A stretch of DNA of 64,000 bases from Amyelois transitella (lineage: Eukaryota > Arthropoda > Insecta > Lepidoptera > Pyralidae), in NCBI RefSeq assembly GCF_032362555.1, contig NC_083529.1:1612001-1676000 (forward strand), written 5' to 3'. The position numbers and the translations under genes are program-made. The notes below the pieces were generated by a model. That model was not told the DNA's origin and ran no database searches. It was given only the letters and a program-made list of their open reading frames with translations. Positions within the stretch are counted from its first letter, which is position 1. Every line of letters begins with the position of its first letter. This document shows, piece after piece, positions 18,598 to 28,400 of the stretch.

Positions 18598-20268
18598 TTG
18601 GGAGCTATTGTTGAATGCCAACCACATCCGAAACAGTTCTTATCAAAAATATTCCTTACTCCAAAACCGGATGGCTCATATCGCTTTATTCTTAATCTAA
18701 AAAACCTCAACAAGTTTATTCCTCATACACATTTTAAAATGGAGGATATACGAACAGTTACAAAATTAATGACCCCGCAGTGTTTTATGGCTACAGTTGA
18801 CCTCAAAGACGCCTATTTTTTGGTACCTATGAATAACTACTGCAAAATTTTTTTTCGATTTAAATTTGACAAATTATACGAGTTTCAATGTCTCCCGTTT
18901 GGTCTATCTACAGCACCGCTGGTTTTCACAAAGCTGTTAAAACCAGTAGTTACTCATTTGCGATCTCAAGGTCTAATAATAGCTATATATATAGACGATA
19001 TATTATGTATAGGATCTACATACAATGAATGCGTTAACTGTGTCACAAAAACAGTAGAATTACTTGAATCGTTAGGATTTATTATAAATCTTAAAAAGAG
19101 TAAACTGAAACCGTCACAATTACAAACGTATTTAGGTTTCGATCTAGATTCTACAAAAATGAGTTTATTATTACCCCAGAAAAAACGCCAAAAAATTAGA
19201 GACCTAGTACTTAAAGTACAATATCAAAAATCAATTGTAATTAGAGATTTCTCTAAACTGTTGGGATTACTATGCTCGGCCTGCCCAGCTGTTACATATG
19301 GATGGCTGTATACAAAGTGCCTCGAAAGAGAAAAATTTCTTGCACTGCTTAAATGTGATAATGATTATGACAGGGTCATGTCATTAAAACCTCACTTAAA
19401 TAATGACCTCTCTTGGTGGATCAGTAACATAATGAATGCTAGTAATCCTATTCGCGAGGGAAAATATGCCATCGAAATTTATTCTGACGCTTCATTGACA
19501 GGTTGGGGAGCTGTTTGTAATAATGAGAAAACTAGTGGTTTTTGGGACACAGACGAAGCTAAACAACACATCAATTGTTTAGAATTATTAGCCGCTTTTA
19601 ACGGTCTTAAATGTTTTGCGAATTCCTTAAGTAATTCAGAAATATTATTACGCATTGATAATACAACCGCTATATCATACATTAACAGATACGGTGGCGT
19701 TCAACATGAACACTTGAATAATATTACGCGAAAGATTTGGCGGTGGTGCGAAAAACGCCAACTATTCATCTTTGCTTCGTATGTCAAGTCAAAAGATAAC
19801 GAAGCAGACGAAGAGTCTCGACGAAGTAACATTGATACAGAGTGGAGTTTGTCCCACTCGGCGTTCAATAAAATCACACGTAGTTTAGGCTGTCCAGAAA
19901 TAGATTTATTTGCGACTAGATTAAACGCAAAGCACTATAAATATATTTCATGGAAACGAGATCCAGATGCATTTAATATAGATGCGTTTACAATTAACTG
20001 GGGTGAATATTTTTTCTACGCGTTCCCACCTTTTTCTCTTATATTAAAAAGCCTACGAAAAATAGAGAATGAGAAAGCTGTGGGCATCATGGTTGTCCCG
20101 TACTGGCCCAGTCAACCATGGTACCCTTTGTTTTTAAAACTTTCATGTTCCCAATTGGTATATTTGGGCCCAAATTCTGAGCTACTCACCTCTCCTTTCA
20201 GGACACAACACCCTCTATGGAAACGTCTTACCCTGGTGTCATCAATATTATCAGGGGCGCCTTCATAA
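18598..20268 (+). CDS. DIRS reverse transcriptase-RNase H
   Basis: The frame has reverse transcriptase motifs in order (FLTPKPDGSYRF, ATVDLKDAYF, LPFGLSTAP, IYIDDIL) followed by an RNase H domain (EIYSDAS, INCLELLAA, RIDNTTA) and the conserved DIRS C-terminal block (EIDLFATRLN). The first in-frame start used here is TTG. The open frame continues upstream towards the end of the gag frame, so the true start of the product is uncertain. It overlaps the recombinase frame at its 3' end. Confidence 0.92.
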   Translation: MGAIVECQPHPKQFLSKIFLTPKPDGSYRFILNLKNLNKFIPHTHFKMEDIRTVTKLMTPQCFMATVDLKDAYFLVPMNNYCKIFFRFKFDKLYEFQCLPFGLSTAPLVFTKLLKPVVTHLRSQGLIIAIYIDDILCIGSTYNECVNCVTKTVELLESLGFIINLKKSKLKPSQLQTYLGFDLDSTKMSLLLPQKKRQKIRDLVLKVQYQKSIVIRDFSKLLGLLCSACPAVTYGWLYTKCLEREKFLALLKCDNDYDRVMSLKPHLNNDLSWWISNIMNASNPIREGKYAIEIYSDASLTGWGAVCNNEKTSGFWDTDEAKQHINCLELLAAFNGLKCFANSLSNSEILLRIDNTTAISYINRYGGVQHEHLNNITRKIWRWCEKRQLFIFASYVKSKDNEADEESRRSNIDTEWSLSHSAFNKITRSLGCPEIDLFATRLNAKHYKYISWKRDPDAFNIDAFTINWGEYFFYAFPPFSLILKSLRKIENEKAVGIMVVPYWPSQPWYPLFLKLSCSQLVYLGPNSELLTSPFRTQHPLWKRLTLVSSILSGAPS

Positions 20269-21218
20269 AAGAATCCCTCTCAGAGTCTACAATAGACGTT
20301 ATAGTTTCTTCCCTTGCGGAAAGTTCGATCAAGCAGTATAACGTCGCTTACAAAAAATGGTGGCTTTATTGTTCAACACACAATTGTGATTGTTATAATA
20401 ATAATATTCCATTTATCTTAGATTGTCTTACCGACCAATTTAAAAATGGAGCTAGTTATTCTACTCTGAATACATTTAGATCTGCGTTGGGCCTTATTTT
20501 GGGTAAAAAAGTAAGCGAACATGACCGCATTACTAGATTTATGAAGGGTGTTTTTAGAATAAAACCATGTTTACCTAAATATCAATCAACATGGAACCCT
20601 AATTTAGTCTTCGATCAAGTCAGCGATTGGTTTCCCAATGAGAATTTGAGCTTAACTCAAATAACAAAGAAGCTGGTAGCTCTCTTAGCGTTGTCGACCG
20701 CACAACGCGTCCAGACGCTATCCCTAATACGGTTGTCTAATATAAGGATCAACGCAGAACTAAATAATATTGAAATTGTAATTAATGATCTCATTAAAAC
20801 ATCAGGTCTCGGTAGACCAATGCCGCGACTAATTATTCCTTTTTTCTCACAAAAAGAATCAATTTGCCCCGCAAAAACTTTAGTCTCGTATATCGAAATG
20901 ACACATCAGTTTAGACAATTACCTCAAACCGATAGACTCATTTTAACCACAAAAAAGCCCATCCATAATGCTACTGCTTCAACTATAAGCAGGTGGATAA
21001 AGGCAGTGCTCTCTGACAGTGGCGTAGATGTAACTACCTTTTCTGCCCATAGCACGCGCCACGCATCGACGTCGGCGGCAGAAAGAAAAGGCGTGTCTAT
21101 AGATTTAATAAAAAGAACAGCCGGATGGACCGGACATTCGTTAGTTTTTGCAAAATTCTATAATCAACCGGTCATTGAAGACGAGGCTAACGATTTCGCG
21201 GTGGCAGTGTATGAATAA
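20217..21218 (+). CDS. DIRS tyrosine recombinase
   Basis: This is a 333-codon member of the tyrosine recombinase family, with an N-terminal helical DNA-binding part and a catalytic part showing the conserved Arg (TAQRVQTL), the HxxR box (HSTRHAST), the GWTGHS block and the terminal Tyr in FYNQ. In DIRS elements it replaces the integrase and inserts a circular DNA intermediate. It overlaps the reverse transcriptase frame by about 50 bases. Confidence 0.92.
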   Translation: METSYPGVINIIRGAFIKESLSESTIDVIVSSLAESSIKQYNVAYKKWWLYCSTHNCDCYNNNIPFILDCLTDQFKNGASYSTLNTFRSALGLILGKKVSEHDRITRFMKGVFRIKPCLPKYQSTWNPNLVFDQVSDWFPNENLSLTQITKKLVALLALSTAQRVQTLSLIRLSNIRINAELNNIEIVINDLIKTSGLGRPMPRLIIPFFSQKESICPAKTLVSYIEMTHQFRQLPQTDRLILTTKKPIHNATASTISRWIKAVLSDSGVDVTTFSAHSTRHASTSAAERKGVSIDLIKRTAGWTGHSLVFAKFYNQPVIEDEANDFAVAVYE

Positions 21219-21396
21219 ATAATAATTATATACAAGTGTATTCATATATAATGACAATGTCGCTTAAGTTTACTTGTTAATCATTGGAAAAAATAAAAAT
21301 AAAAAATAAATTGATTAAAAATACAATCTGGTTAAATTACATCAACCATATAATTCCCTCTGTTAATAACCTATTTCGCGTTTAGCGCTAAACATC

Positions 21397-21516
21397 TACC
21401 TAGTGAATAAATAAATCTCGAGGATGCAACGTCGTAATATAATTAATGGTTAAACAAACTTACCTTAAGTGACGTTTGACCATAATTATATGAGACGTTG
21501 CATCCGAAGAGATTTA
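21397..21516. repeat. DIRS internal complementary region
   Basis: The region contains, back to back, sequence complementary to the left terminus (CTCGAGGATGCAACGTCG) and to the right terminus (GAGACGTTGCATCCGAAGAG), including the extensions outside the terminal repeats. In the DIRS model it templates completion of the ends and circle formation. Confidence 0.9.
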
Positions 21517-21606
21517 TCACCCGCCCTACCCGAAGATTCTTTAAATTACTATTAGAAGAATCTCGCCCTATTATATGTATACGCGAAATAGCCTGGCTCT
21601 GAAAAT

Positions 21607-21769
21607 AATGAAGTTTGACACAATCGGGCGCAACGGCTCGGGAGCTAGGGGTGGGGCGATATTAATCATTTCATTACCTTTTATTTCAGATTTTTTTTTA
21701 TATCTGAACTATTTGTGCGCGATGCCTAGTACATTGAGAAGTGTACTACCTAGTGAATAAATAAATCTC
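21607..21769 (-). repeat. DIRS right inverted terminal repeat
   Basis: The 163-bp inverted partner of 16482-16644. A unique right extension of about 68 bp continues to 21837. Confidence 0.9.
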
Positions 21770-21837
21770 TTCGGATGCAACGTCTCATATAATTATGGTC
21801 AAACGTCACTTAAGGTAAGTTTGTTTAACCATTAATT

Positions 21838-23498
21838 TTAGTTAGGTACTTATGGAAACTTGTTCATGACCGTTTTTTGCCTCAATAAAAAATAAATAAA
21901 TCGATCATTTACATAATAAAAAAAGTTATGGTCATTCTTGGTGTTTTATTTGATTATTGTGATGCTTTGTTTTTATTATACCTATCTCTTAAAGTATCGA
22001 CTTAATTATGACCTATGTCCTAACATTCATTACTTTGATATTTTCTCGTTGCTGGATCGTGGTCATAAGCGACGTTGAACAGTCAAACAGTCCACCTGAT
22101 GGAAGATTACATAGTTGGTTTCGCAGGTTCCCTCTTGAACTCTACACCGCTATGCTTCACGATTCGCTTTCCTACTTAAAGTTCTAAGCTGTAAATATGG
22201 ATATGCTTGCACTGTATAGAAAAATATTGGGTATTACGACTTCCCTTTTCCTATCTAGTTAGAATTAACGTTCCTATTATTTACTTCAGTGACCAGCTAA
22301 ACTCATGTTTGACGTATTTTTAGTGAGGAGAATCTTTCTAAGTACCTACCTGATGTTGTAAAATCATTTTTCTTCAGCACCAACAATAATTATTTTATGC
22401 AGGGTAAGGTTATTAAGGTAAGTGTAAATAATAGACATTGTTTGAATTAGTGGTCCAACATATAAGACACTGAATACAATGGTAGTTAAAAATTAACTGT
22501 TGCAATGTCATAACAAGTTTATTCATCTAATAAGATATGATTAGGTGTGACATCAATAAGTGATACCTCGTATTTAATTTTGAAAATTATTCTATTCTAA
22601 TATTATTTAGTTTCTCATGCATTAGGTGCACAGGAAAACAACACAATAATAAGAAACTCTTTAGTCATATCATTAAAAAGATAAAACATTCATAAACAGT
22701 GTTTCTTTATACTTAAATGTTTGATTCACCACAAAAGTTACACTTATATTTTCCTCATCCTCTTGGTGTCAGTTCCAGTTGCGTCCTTTCCCTTGAAAGG
22801 AACTCCAGACAGATCTTACAGTAGTTTAGTAAGTCATGTTCTTATTCAAAACAGCTCCCGTATGACCTCTGCCACTAAAAGTGGACCTGAACTGAGCTGG
22901 GATCATGGTAACACAATCAAGTTGCCTGAATGTTCAGTTTCCTCAAAATTATTTCGCTCATTAAACAAGCATCACAAAGGCGTTACTTCTTAAATATTTT
23001 CTATCAACAATCACTATACTTCTCATTTAGTCTCGTTGCAAGAAGAGGGATTTAAACCCAATTGAAAATTTAAATTATACTTCAATAATCTTAACTGCAG
23101 TTGAGTTGGCTCATATAGTTTTATAAGCATTTTTGGCCTGTAAAAAAAAAGTTTGCCTCACTCTCTGGTTAAGAGACATGTTTATTTGTATTTGATAGGC
23201 AATTAAACTTAACAGTTTTATTTTTCAAATTGAAATTTGAGAAATTTACGGTTCACTCCAAGCCGTAGATGACTTCTCTTTATAGTTGCAAGTTTAAATG
23301 TTAGGAATTATCATTCTATCCATAAAAGCTTTGGAGTTCATCCAGCTTTCAAACAAACTAAATCCATTGAATAGACTTCAGCAATATATCAAAGTGAGTA
23401 TATCCTTCATTTGATTGTTTATTTAATTTTTATTTAGCAGAAGTTAATGTTGATAGATAAACATCTGAATAAAGTTCGTATTTATCCTCTCCACTGTT
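21838..23498. other. Intergenic DNA, no supported gene
   Basis: It is AT-rich. An open stretch at about 22685-22993 encodes a hydrophobic segment resembling a signal peptide but lacks an ATG; see findings. TTTATT at 23418-23423 and about 23429-23434 gives AATAAA on the minus strand and may serve as the poly(A) signal of the TSEN15 gene. Confidence 0.5.
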
Positions 23499-24008
23499 TC
23501 AATCCAGAACTTGACAATCATCGTCATCAACCATGCCTCCATTTAATGCATCATTTAGAATTTCACTCCGATGCCTCATCAATTCACTGTTTATGTAACT
23601 CCTCCTTTCTTCTTTTTTTCTATACTCAGTAACTTTCTGTGACGATGGCCGCTCCACGAGTCCTTTTGTGAAAGAATAAATAACTATGGTAGAATCACCT
23701 TCGATGAAAGCCAAGTTAATAGAATGTCCTGACTCCACTGTACATAAATTTTCCTGCATTTTGTTAATAAATTCGACACTTATATCGTCGTAGGTACGTA
23801 TGGGCACGTAAATGTTCAGTTTCTCGTTCTTTCTAGGCCTCGCGACGACGTACAATGTGTCCACATCTTTGTTATAACAATATTCGGTGTCGTACATGAG
23901 TTTCTCGTCAACCAAATGTATGTAAAGTTGGTAAGCAAGGGAAATCTTCACATCAGAATCGCACCCAAGTGATTTCATGTCTTGTTTGATGCTAGTTTCT
24001 ATATCCAT
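23499..24008 (-). CDS. Tsen15: tRNA-splicing endonuclease subunit TSEN15 (Sen15)
   Basis: The predicted protein has 169 residues from the ATG at 24008. Human TSEN15, which I recall as about 171 residues, shows the same order of blocks: MKSLGCDSDVKISLAYQLYI in place of the MMSLDIGDATQVYVAFLVYL-type block, then LAFIEGDSTIVIYSFTKGL in place of LAIVESDSTIVYYKLTDGF. TSEN15 pairs with TSEN34 in the heterotetramer that cuts introns from nuclear pre-tRNAs; it is structural rather than catalytic. The tail ends in an acidic DDDD run. The frame stays open upstream to about 24083 with no further ATG, and an AG follows a purine-rich stretch there, so an upstream coding exon is possible but not needed for family length. 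It is leftward like the next gene. Confidence 0.85.
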   Translation of the reverse strand: MDIETSIKQDMKSLGCDSDVKISLAYQLYIHLVDEKLMYDTEYCYNKDVDTLYVVARPRKNEKLNIYVPIRTYDDISVEFINKMQENLCTVESGHSINLAFIEGDSTIVIYSFTKGLVERPSSQKVTEYRKKEERRSYINSELMRHRSEILNDALNGGMVDDDDCQVLD

Positions 24009-25457
24009 TTTGCAGTAAAAATATAGATTCGGATAGAATTCTTTTAAATTTGTAATCACAGCTTGCAATTCGGCGTCTGTTTTTTAATCATAACAAACCT
24101 AACCTCAAACTAAATTGTCAAAAACCATTCAATGAAATGACATAGACATTATTCGTTTTTAATGTTTCCTGAGCATTGACATAAGAATACATTAATGCAC
24201 TTTAAAATGACAATAAACTATAAACATTCTCAGAACAGCAGTTGGATTTTTAATGAAATTATGAATGAAATAACATTATCTGATTAGAAGATTTGATTAA
24301 AGAAAATTAGTTAAAAGGACGCAAAAAAGATTCGTAACCACTGACATAGAGTTAGCTTGAAATGGCAGGTTTTCTCATTTATATTTATTTCGTAATTTTC
24401 TTTAATGATTTATCACTTCACTATCATCAACATTACTAACAAAGTTATACACTAATCTCGGAAAGTTGTGGAAGAATTTTGTGCCTGTTTGAAATGTTGG
24501 AAAGAGGGTTTTCTGAGGAAAGTTTATATATTATATAAATGCTACAATATCGCCTAAGTCAATTCTCCAAGTAACCGGCCCACATGGGATACACTCGGAA
24601 TATCTTCCTATAAGTAGGTCTATGGACGTTTACGCAAACATCAGGGCTTCAAGAGATTCGGTGTTTGTGGTGGTAAAGGTATTTACTGATACAATAACAC
24701 TTAATTGAAAATAACAATAATACTTTGAATACTTTTATTTTTCGTTATAAAAATACACTCGCTGTTTATTAACATACATTACAGTTACAGACGACAGATA
24801 TCAGACTAACAGTACACAACTTGGTTAAAACATAAAAACATAATTTTTCTCATAAATTGTATAATTGACACTAAAAAATATATCAAAGACGGTATCTTTG
24901 TATCTTTTAATAATGCATAAACTTATAAACATTTGGTGGTACAGTGATAGTAAAATAATAAAATCTTAAATAGTATATTATTTTTGTATAAATATCACTA
25001 CATAAGTATTTGGGACATTTGATGTTCAAAAAATTACATGAAATAAATTAATAAATAAGCAGATAAAAGTAGAAGTAAACTAATATGATAAAAAATATTT
25101 TTCAGTCGAAATATCTATATTACAAAAAGTGTAAAATTAATGTGATCTAATATCTAAAATTATTTTAAAATATTTAATATATTACATTACATAGCTTCTA
25201 GTCGTGGCCACAACACTATAAGCTGGTATCAATTAGATTAATAAAGTTAGTAAAATAGGTGGAATCAAGTAAAGAGCGTTGTATTCTGCTATTTACAAAA
25301 TTTCACCAAGAAATAAAATAAATAACCTAAAGATTACATTGACTTAAATATCAAAGAAATACCCAATACGAGTAGCAATATTTGAAAGTCGTAATTTTCA
25401 CATCACTTATCTAATGTCTTTCACTTTGAACACAAGTCTTTTTAGCACTATTTTCTT
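24009..25457. other. Intergenic DNA and probable 3' UTR of the mucin-like gene
   Basis: The sequence is AT-rich with no supported ORF. TTTATT motifs on the plus strand at about 24735 and 24766 (AATAAA on the minus strand) would give the mucin-like mRNA a 3' UTR of about 700 bases. The left part probably contains the TSEN15 promoter. Confidence 0.45.
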
Positions 25458-28400
25458 TTATAAAATATCTTTGCTAGTTTTTATGCACTTGCCTCTGAAG
25501 CAAATTTCTGTTTCATGAGAAATTTCTGTAGACATAGAAGTGCTGACAACGTTAGATGGATTCATGAAACTGGATTCCGAGGACGTAGCTTCAGACGGTA
25601 CCTCTGTTACTGTTGTATTACTGTTTTCTTTTTCAATTACTTTTTTAATGTCATCAAATTTTTCAAGAGACTCAGTATTGCTTTCTTCTGAAGGTATGCT
25701 TGTAATTTCTTCAGGTATGTATGAAGTTTCTGTCGTCACAATCTTGGACTTGATCTGTTCAGTCGTAGTTTCGGAATTATCAACAGCTGTAGTCTTTTTA
25801 GAATCTTCGGTAGTTGTTTCATTACTATTGTCTTTTTGACTGACATGATCGCTTGAAGTTGAGCCGAAAAGATAGTCCATTAAGCTAAAGCTGTCTGCTT
25901 TATTTAACATACCAAACATATTATCACTCGCTGTCGGTTCAGTAGGTGTACTGTAATACATATTGTCCATCATAGTAGAATCAGGAGATCCGGTGCCGAG
26001 ATCTTCATCACCTAGGCTTGTTACCTTCTCCGTTGTTACTTCACCCACAGCCGTTGTTTTCTTTGTTTCTTCATTATCTAGATTATTCTTGGTAGATACA
26101 CTCTGTGTTACTTTAGGGATATCAATATCCGTTATTGAACTAGCTTCAGGGAAAGATAAATCTTCAGATTCTAAAATATTTTTAATGAATTGGAAGTTTG
26201 GTTTGTATGTCGTTACGGAAATCCTAGGCTTATTTTGTTTTTCCGATTTGTCATGTATGCTGTCTTTGATTGATTCACCCAGTCTATTCACAGTATTCGA
26301 ATAGTACTGGGATTCAGCAACTTCTATAGACTCTGCGTTCATAGGACGAACTTTGACCTTCTTCCAGAAACCACGGCGGCGGCCTTTGGGACCTTTCTGT
26401 TGATCCTGAAATATGAAAAGAAGCGGTTGTTTTATGGAATATTTATAACTGATGCATATTTGTATTGTAATCAATCTGTCTCAAATATTATGTCTAGTCA
26501 TCTAGTACATCTATGAAGTTACTATCAAACCTTTTTTAAAATATGGAATTTACCTCATTTATTTTTGTGGCATCCTCAGCCGCAGGTTCAGTTGTAGTCA
26601 CCTCTTGGTCTTGTGCTGAAGTCGCCTTTGGATCTGTATCATCAGAAGAAATAATTTTCTCAGGAGGTATTTCTCCGATTTCACCACCTTTATGTTTCAT
26701 AACATTTGATGTGTATTCATCTTTATCCTGTTCCTCTAAACTTTTCATTACTTCTTCTAACATAGTTTCAAAAGTAGACATATTATCAGTGGAATCACTG
26801 TTCGTTGTTTTGCTTTGTTCTACTAAAGCCTCTAAAGTAGGTGGGATGTCGGGTATTTTTTTCACACTCCTGTTGTTTGTTGCCGGTGTAACGGAAATAA
26901 GAATATCATCGTAGTCATTTCTTGCTGTGATTATGTCTAGTTCGCCTTCCTCTACCCTATCTGATCTCCGCTCTGTTGTAGCCAATTTGGCTTCATCTAA
27001 AATGTCGTTAGGATTAAACGGTTTGAAAGATTCGGATGTGATTTTGGGAGACCATTGTTCATTCTCTGGTGCAACATATTTTGGCCTGTTGATAGAATAG
27101 TTTGAATCTTGATCCTCAGAATCATTATTTTCTGGTTCTGGTTTCTTATTGTATCTCTCTGATAGTCTTGGCCTGTGGCTATACCTGCTATAAGGTGTAT
27201 GTCTGACGGTAGTAGTTGTTGCTTCGGTCTGAACGTCTAGTTTCTCACTTGGTTTTTCAACAGTTGGCCGACGACCCCTAAATCGATTCTTTACTTCGTA
27301 ATTTTTTTTGGTGCTGGCAGCCTCTGTGGATGTTGTTGTGTATGTAGGCCTACGACGTCTAAATTGACCACGCTTTGTAGTCTCTTGTGTAGTAGATGTC
27401 GTAGAAATTTCAGTATTTGAGTCTGGCTTGTATACGGGGTGTCTATAGTCCTGAACTTCAGGGCGGGAATGAATTTGTTTCGTTTTTAGGTCAGCCTCTA
27501 TTTCATCAATCCTCATAGTTGTTCGTCGCTTATCAAACGCTGGTCTGTATGTAATAGCTTGAACTGGTCGTCGTCTGTCAGTTTTGGTTTTAGAGCTTTC
27601 CGTAGAAGAGGCTTGATGATATTGCCTAATTACTCCAGGTCGTACGCGCACGCGATTGTACGATGGTGTAGTTTGGACAACATTTTCCTCTGGCTTTTCT
27701 TCGATGGTATCTTCTTGAGGTTCAACTTTAGATACTTCTGAGTCTTGGTTTGTTGTAGCATCTTCTTGGCTAGGATTACGTTCGATATTCAAAGAGTAAC
27801 TAGGTTGTTCCGTGTTAACATTAAGTTGTTCTGTAGAATAAGGTGAAACACTGGGCTTTTCTACTCTTTGGATTGTAGTATGTCTTGGAAAGTCTTCCTG
27901 TTTCTCCATTGATTCTTCATGAGTTGCTACTGACTGCGTCGGTGCGGCACTGCTTCTAGATTGATATAATTCTTCATTTCTAGTAGAATATTTAGGAATA
28001 GCGACGTCTTCATATTGCGTTTCTACTCTTGAAGTGTAATTAGGTATTTCATCTCGCAGTTCCGAATTTCCTAAATGACTGATCGCAGCAGACTCATGTG
28101 CATATGCGTTCTCAGTATCATATGTGTCATATGAATCTGTTGCTGCGTCCAAAGTTTTTGTTGAGGATATTCTAGGAGAAGGTTCAGTAATAGCTTCTAT
28201 ATCAACAGTACTTGTTCTTTCCATTAGAGTTACTGGATAATTCTGGTGCAGGATATCTCTCTGATATGCGAGATCTTCTTCTTTTTTGTTCTGTCCTTTG
28301 TTTTTCTTATCGTAGTACTCATCGTTATCAGAAGGCTTGTACTGGATACGTCCTCGGGTTCTAGATCTAGTTGATTTTGTAGTACTTTCATTGGAGTCTG

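Larger units (their letters stand above)
16457..21837 (+). mobile_element. DIRS-type tyrosine-recombinase retrotransposon, whole-looking
   Basis: The element of about 5.4 kb has inverted terminal repeats, three ordered reading frames (gag-like, reverse transcriptase/RNase H, tyrosine recombinase) and an internal complementary region near its right end. That is the complete DIRS plan; such elements lack an integrase and insert by recombination of a circular form. Both termini meet the flank at AATT (16457-16460 and 21834-21837) and no longer target duplication is seen, as expected of the family. The two terminal repeats differ by about one base in 163, so the insertion is young. I see no obvious break in the visible frames. 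Confidence 0.9.
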
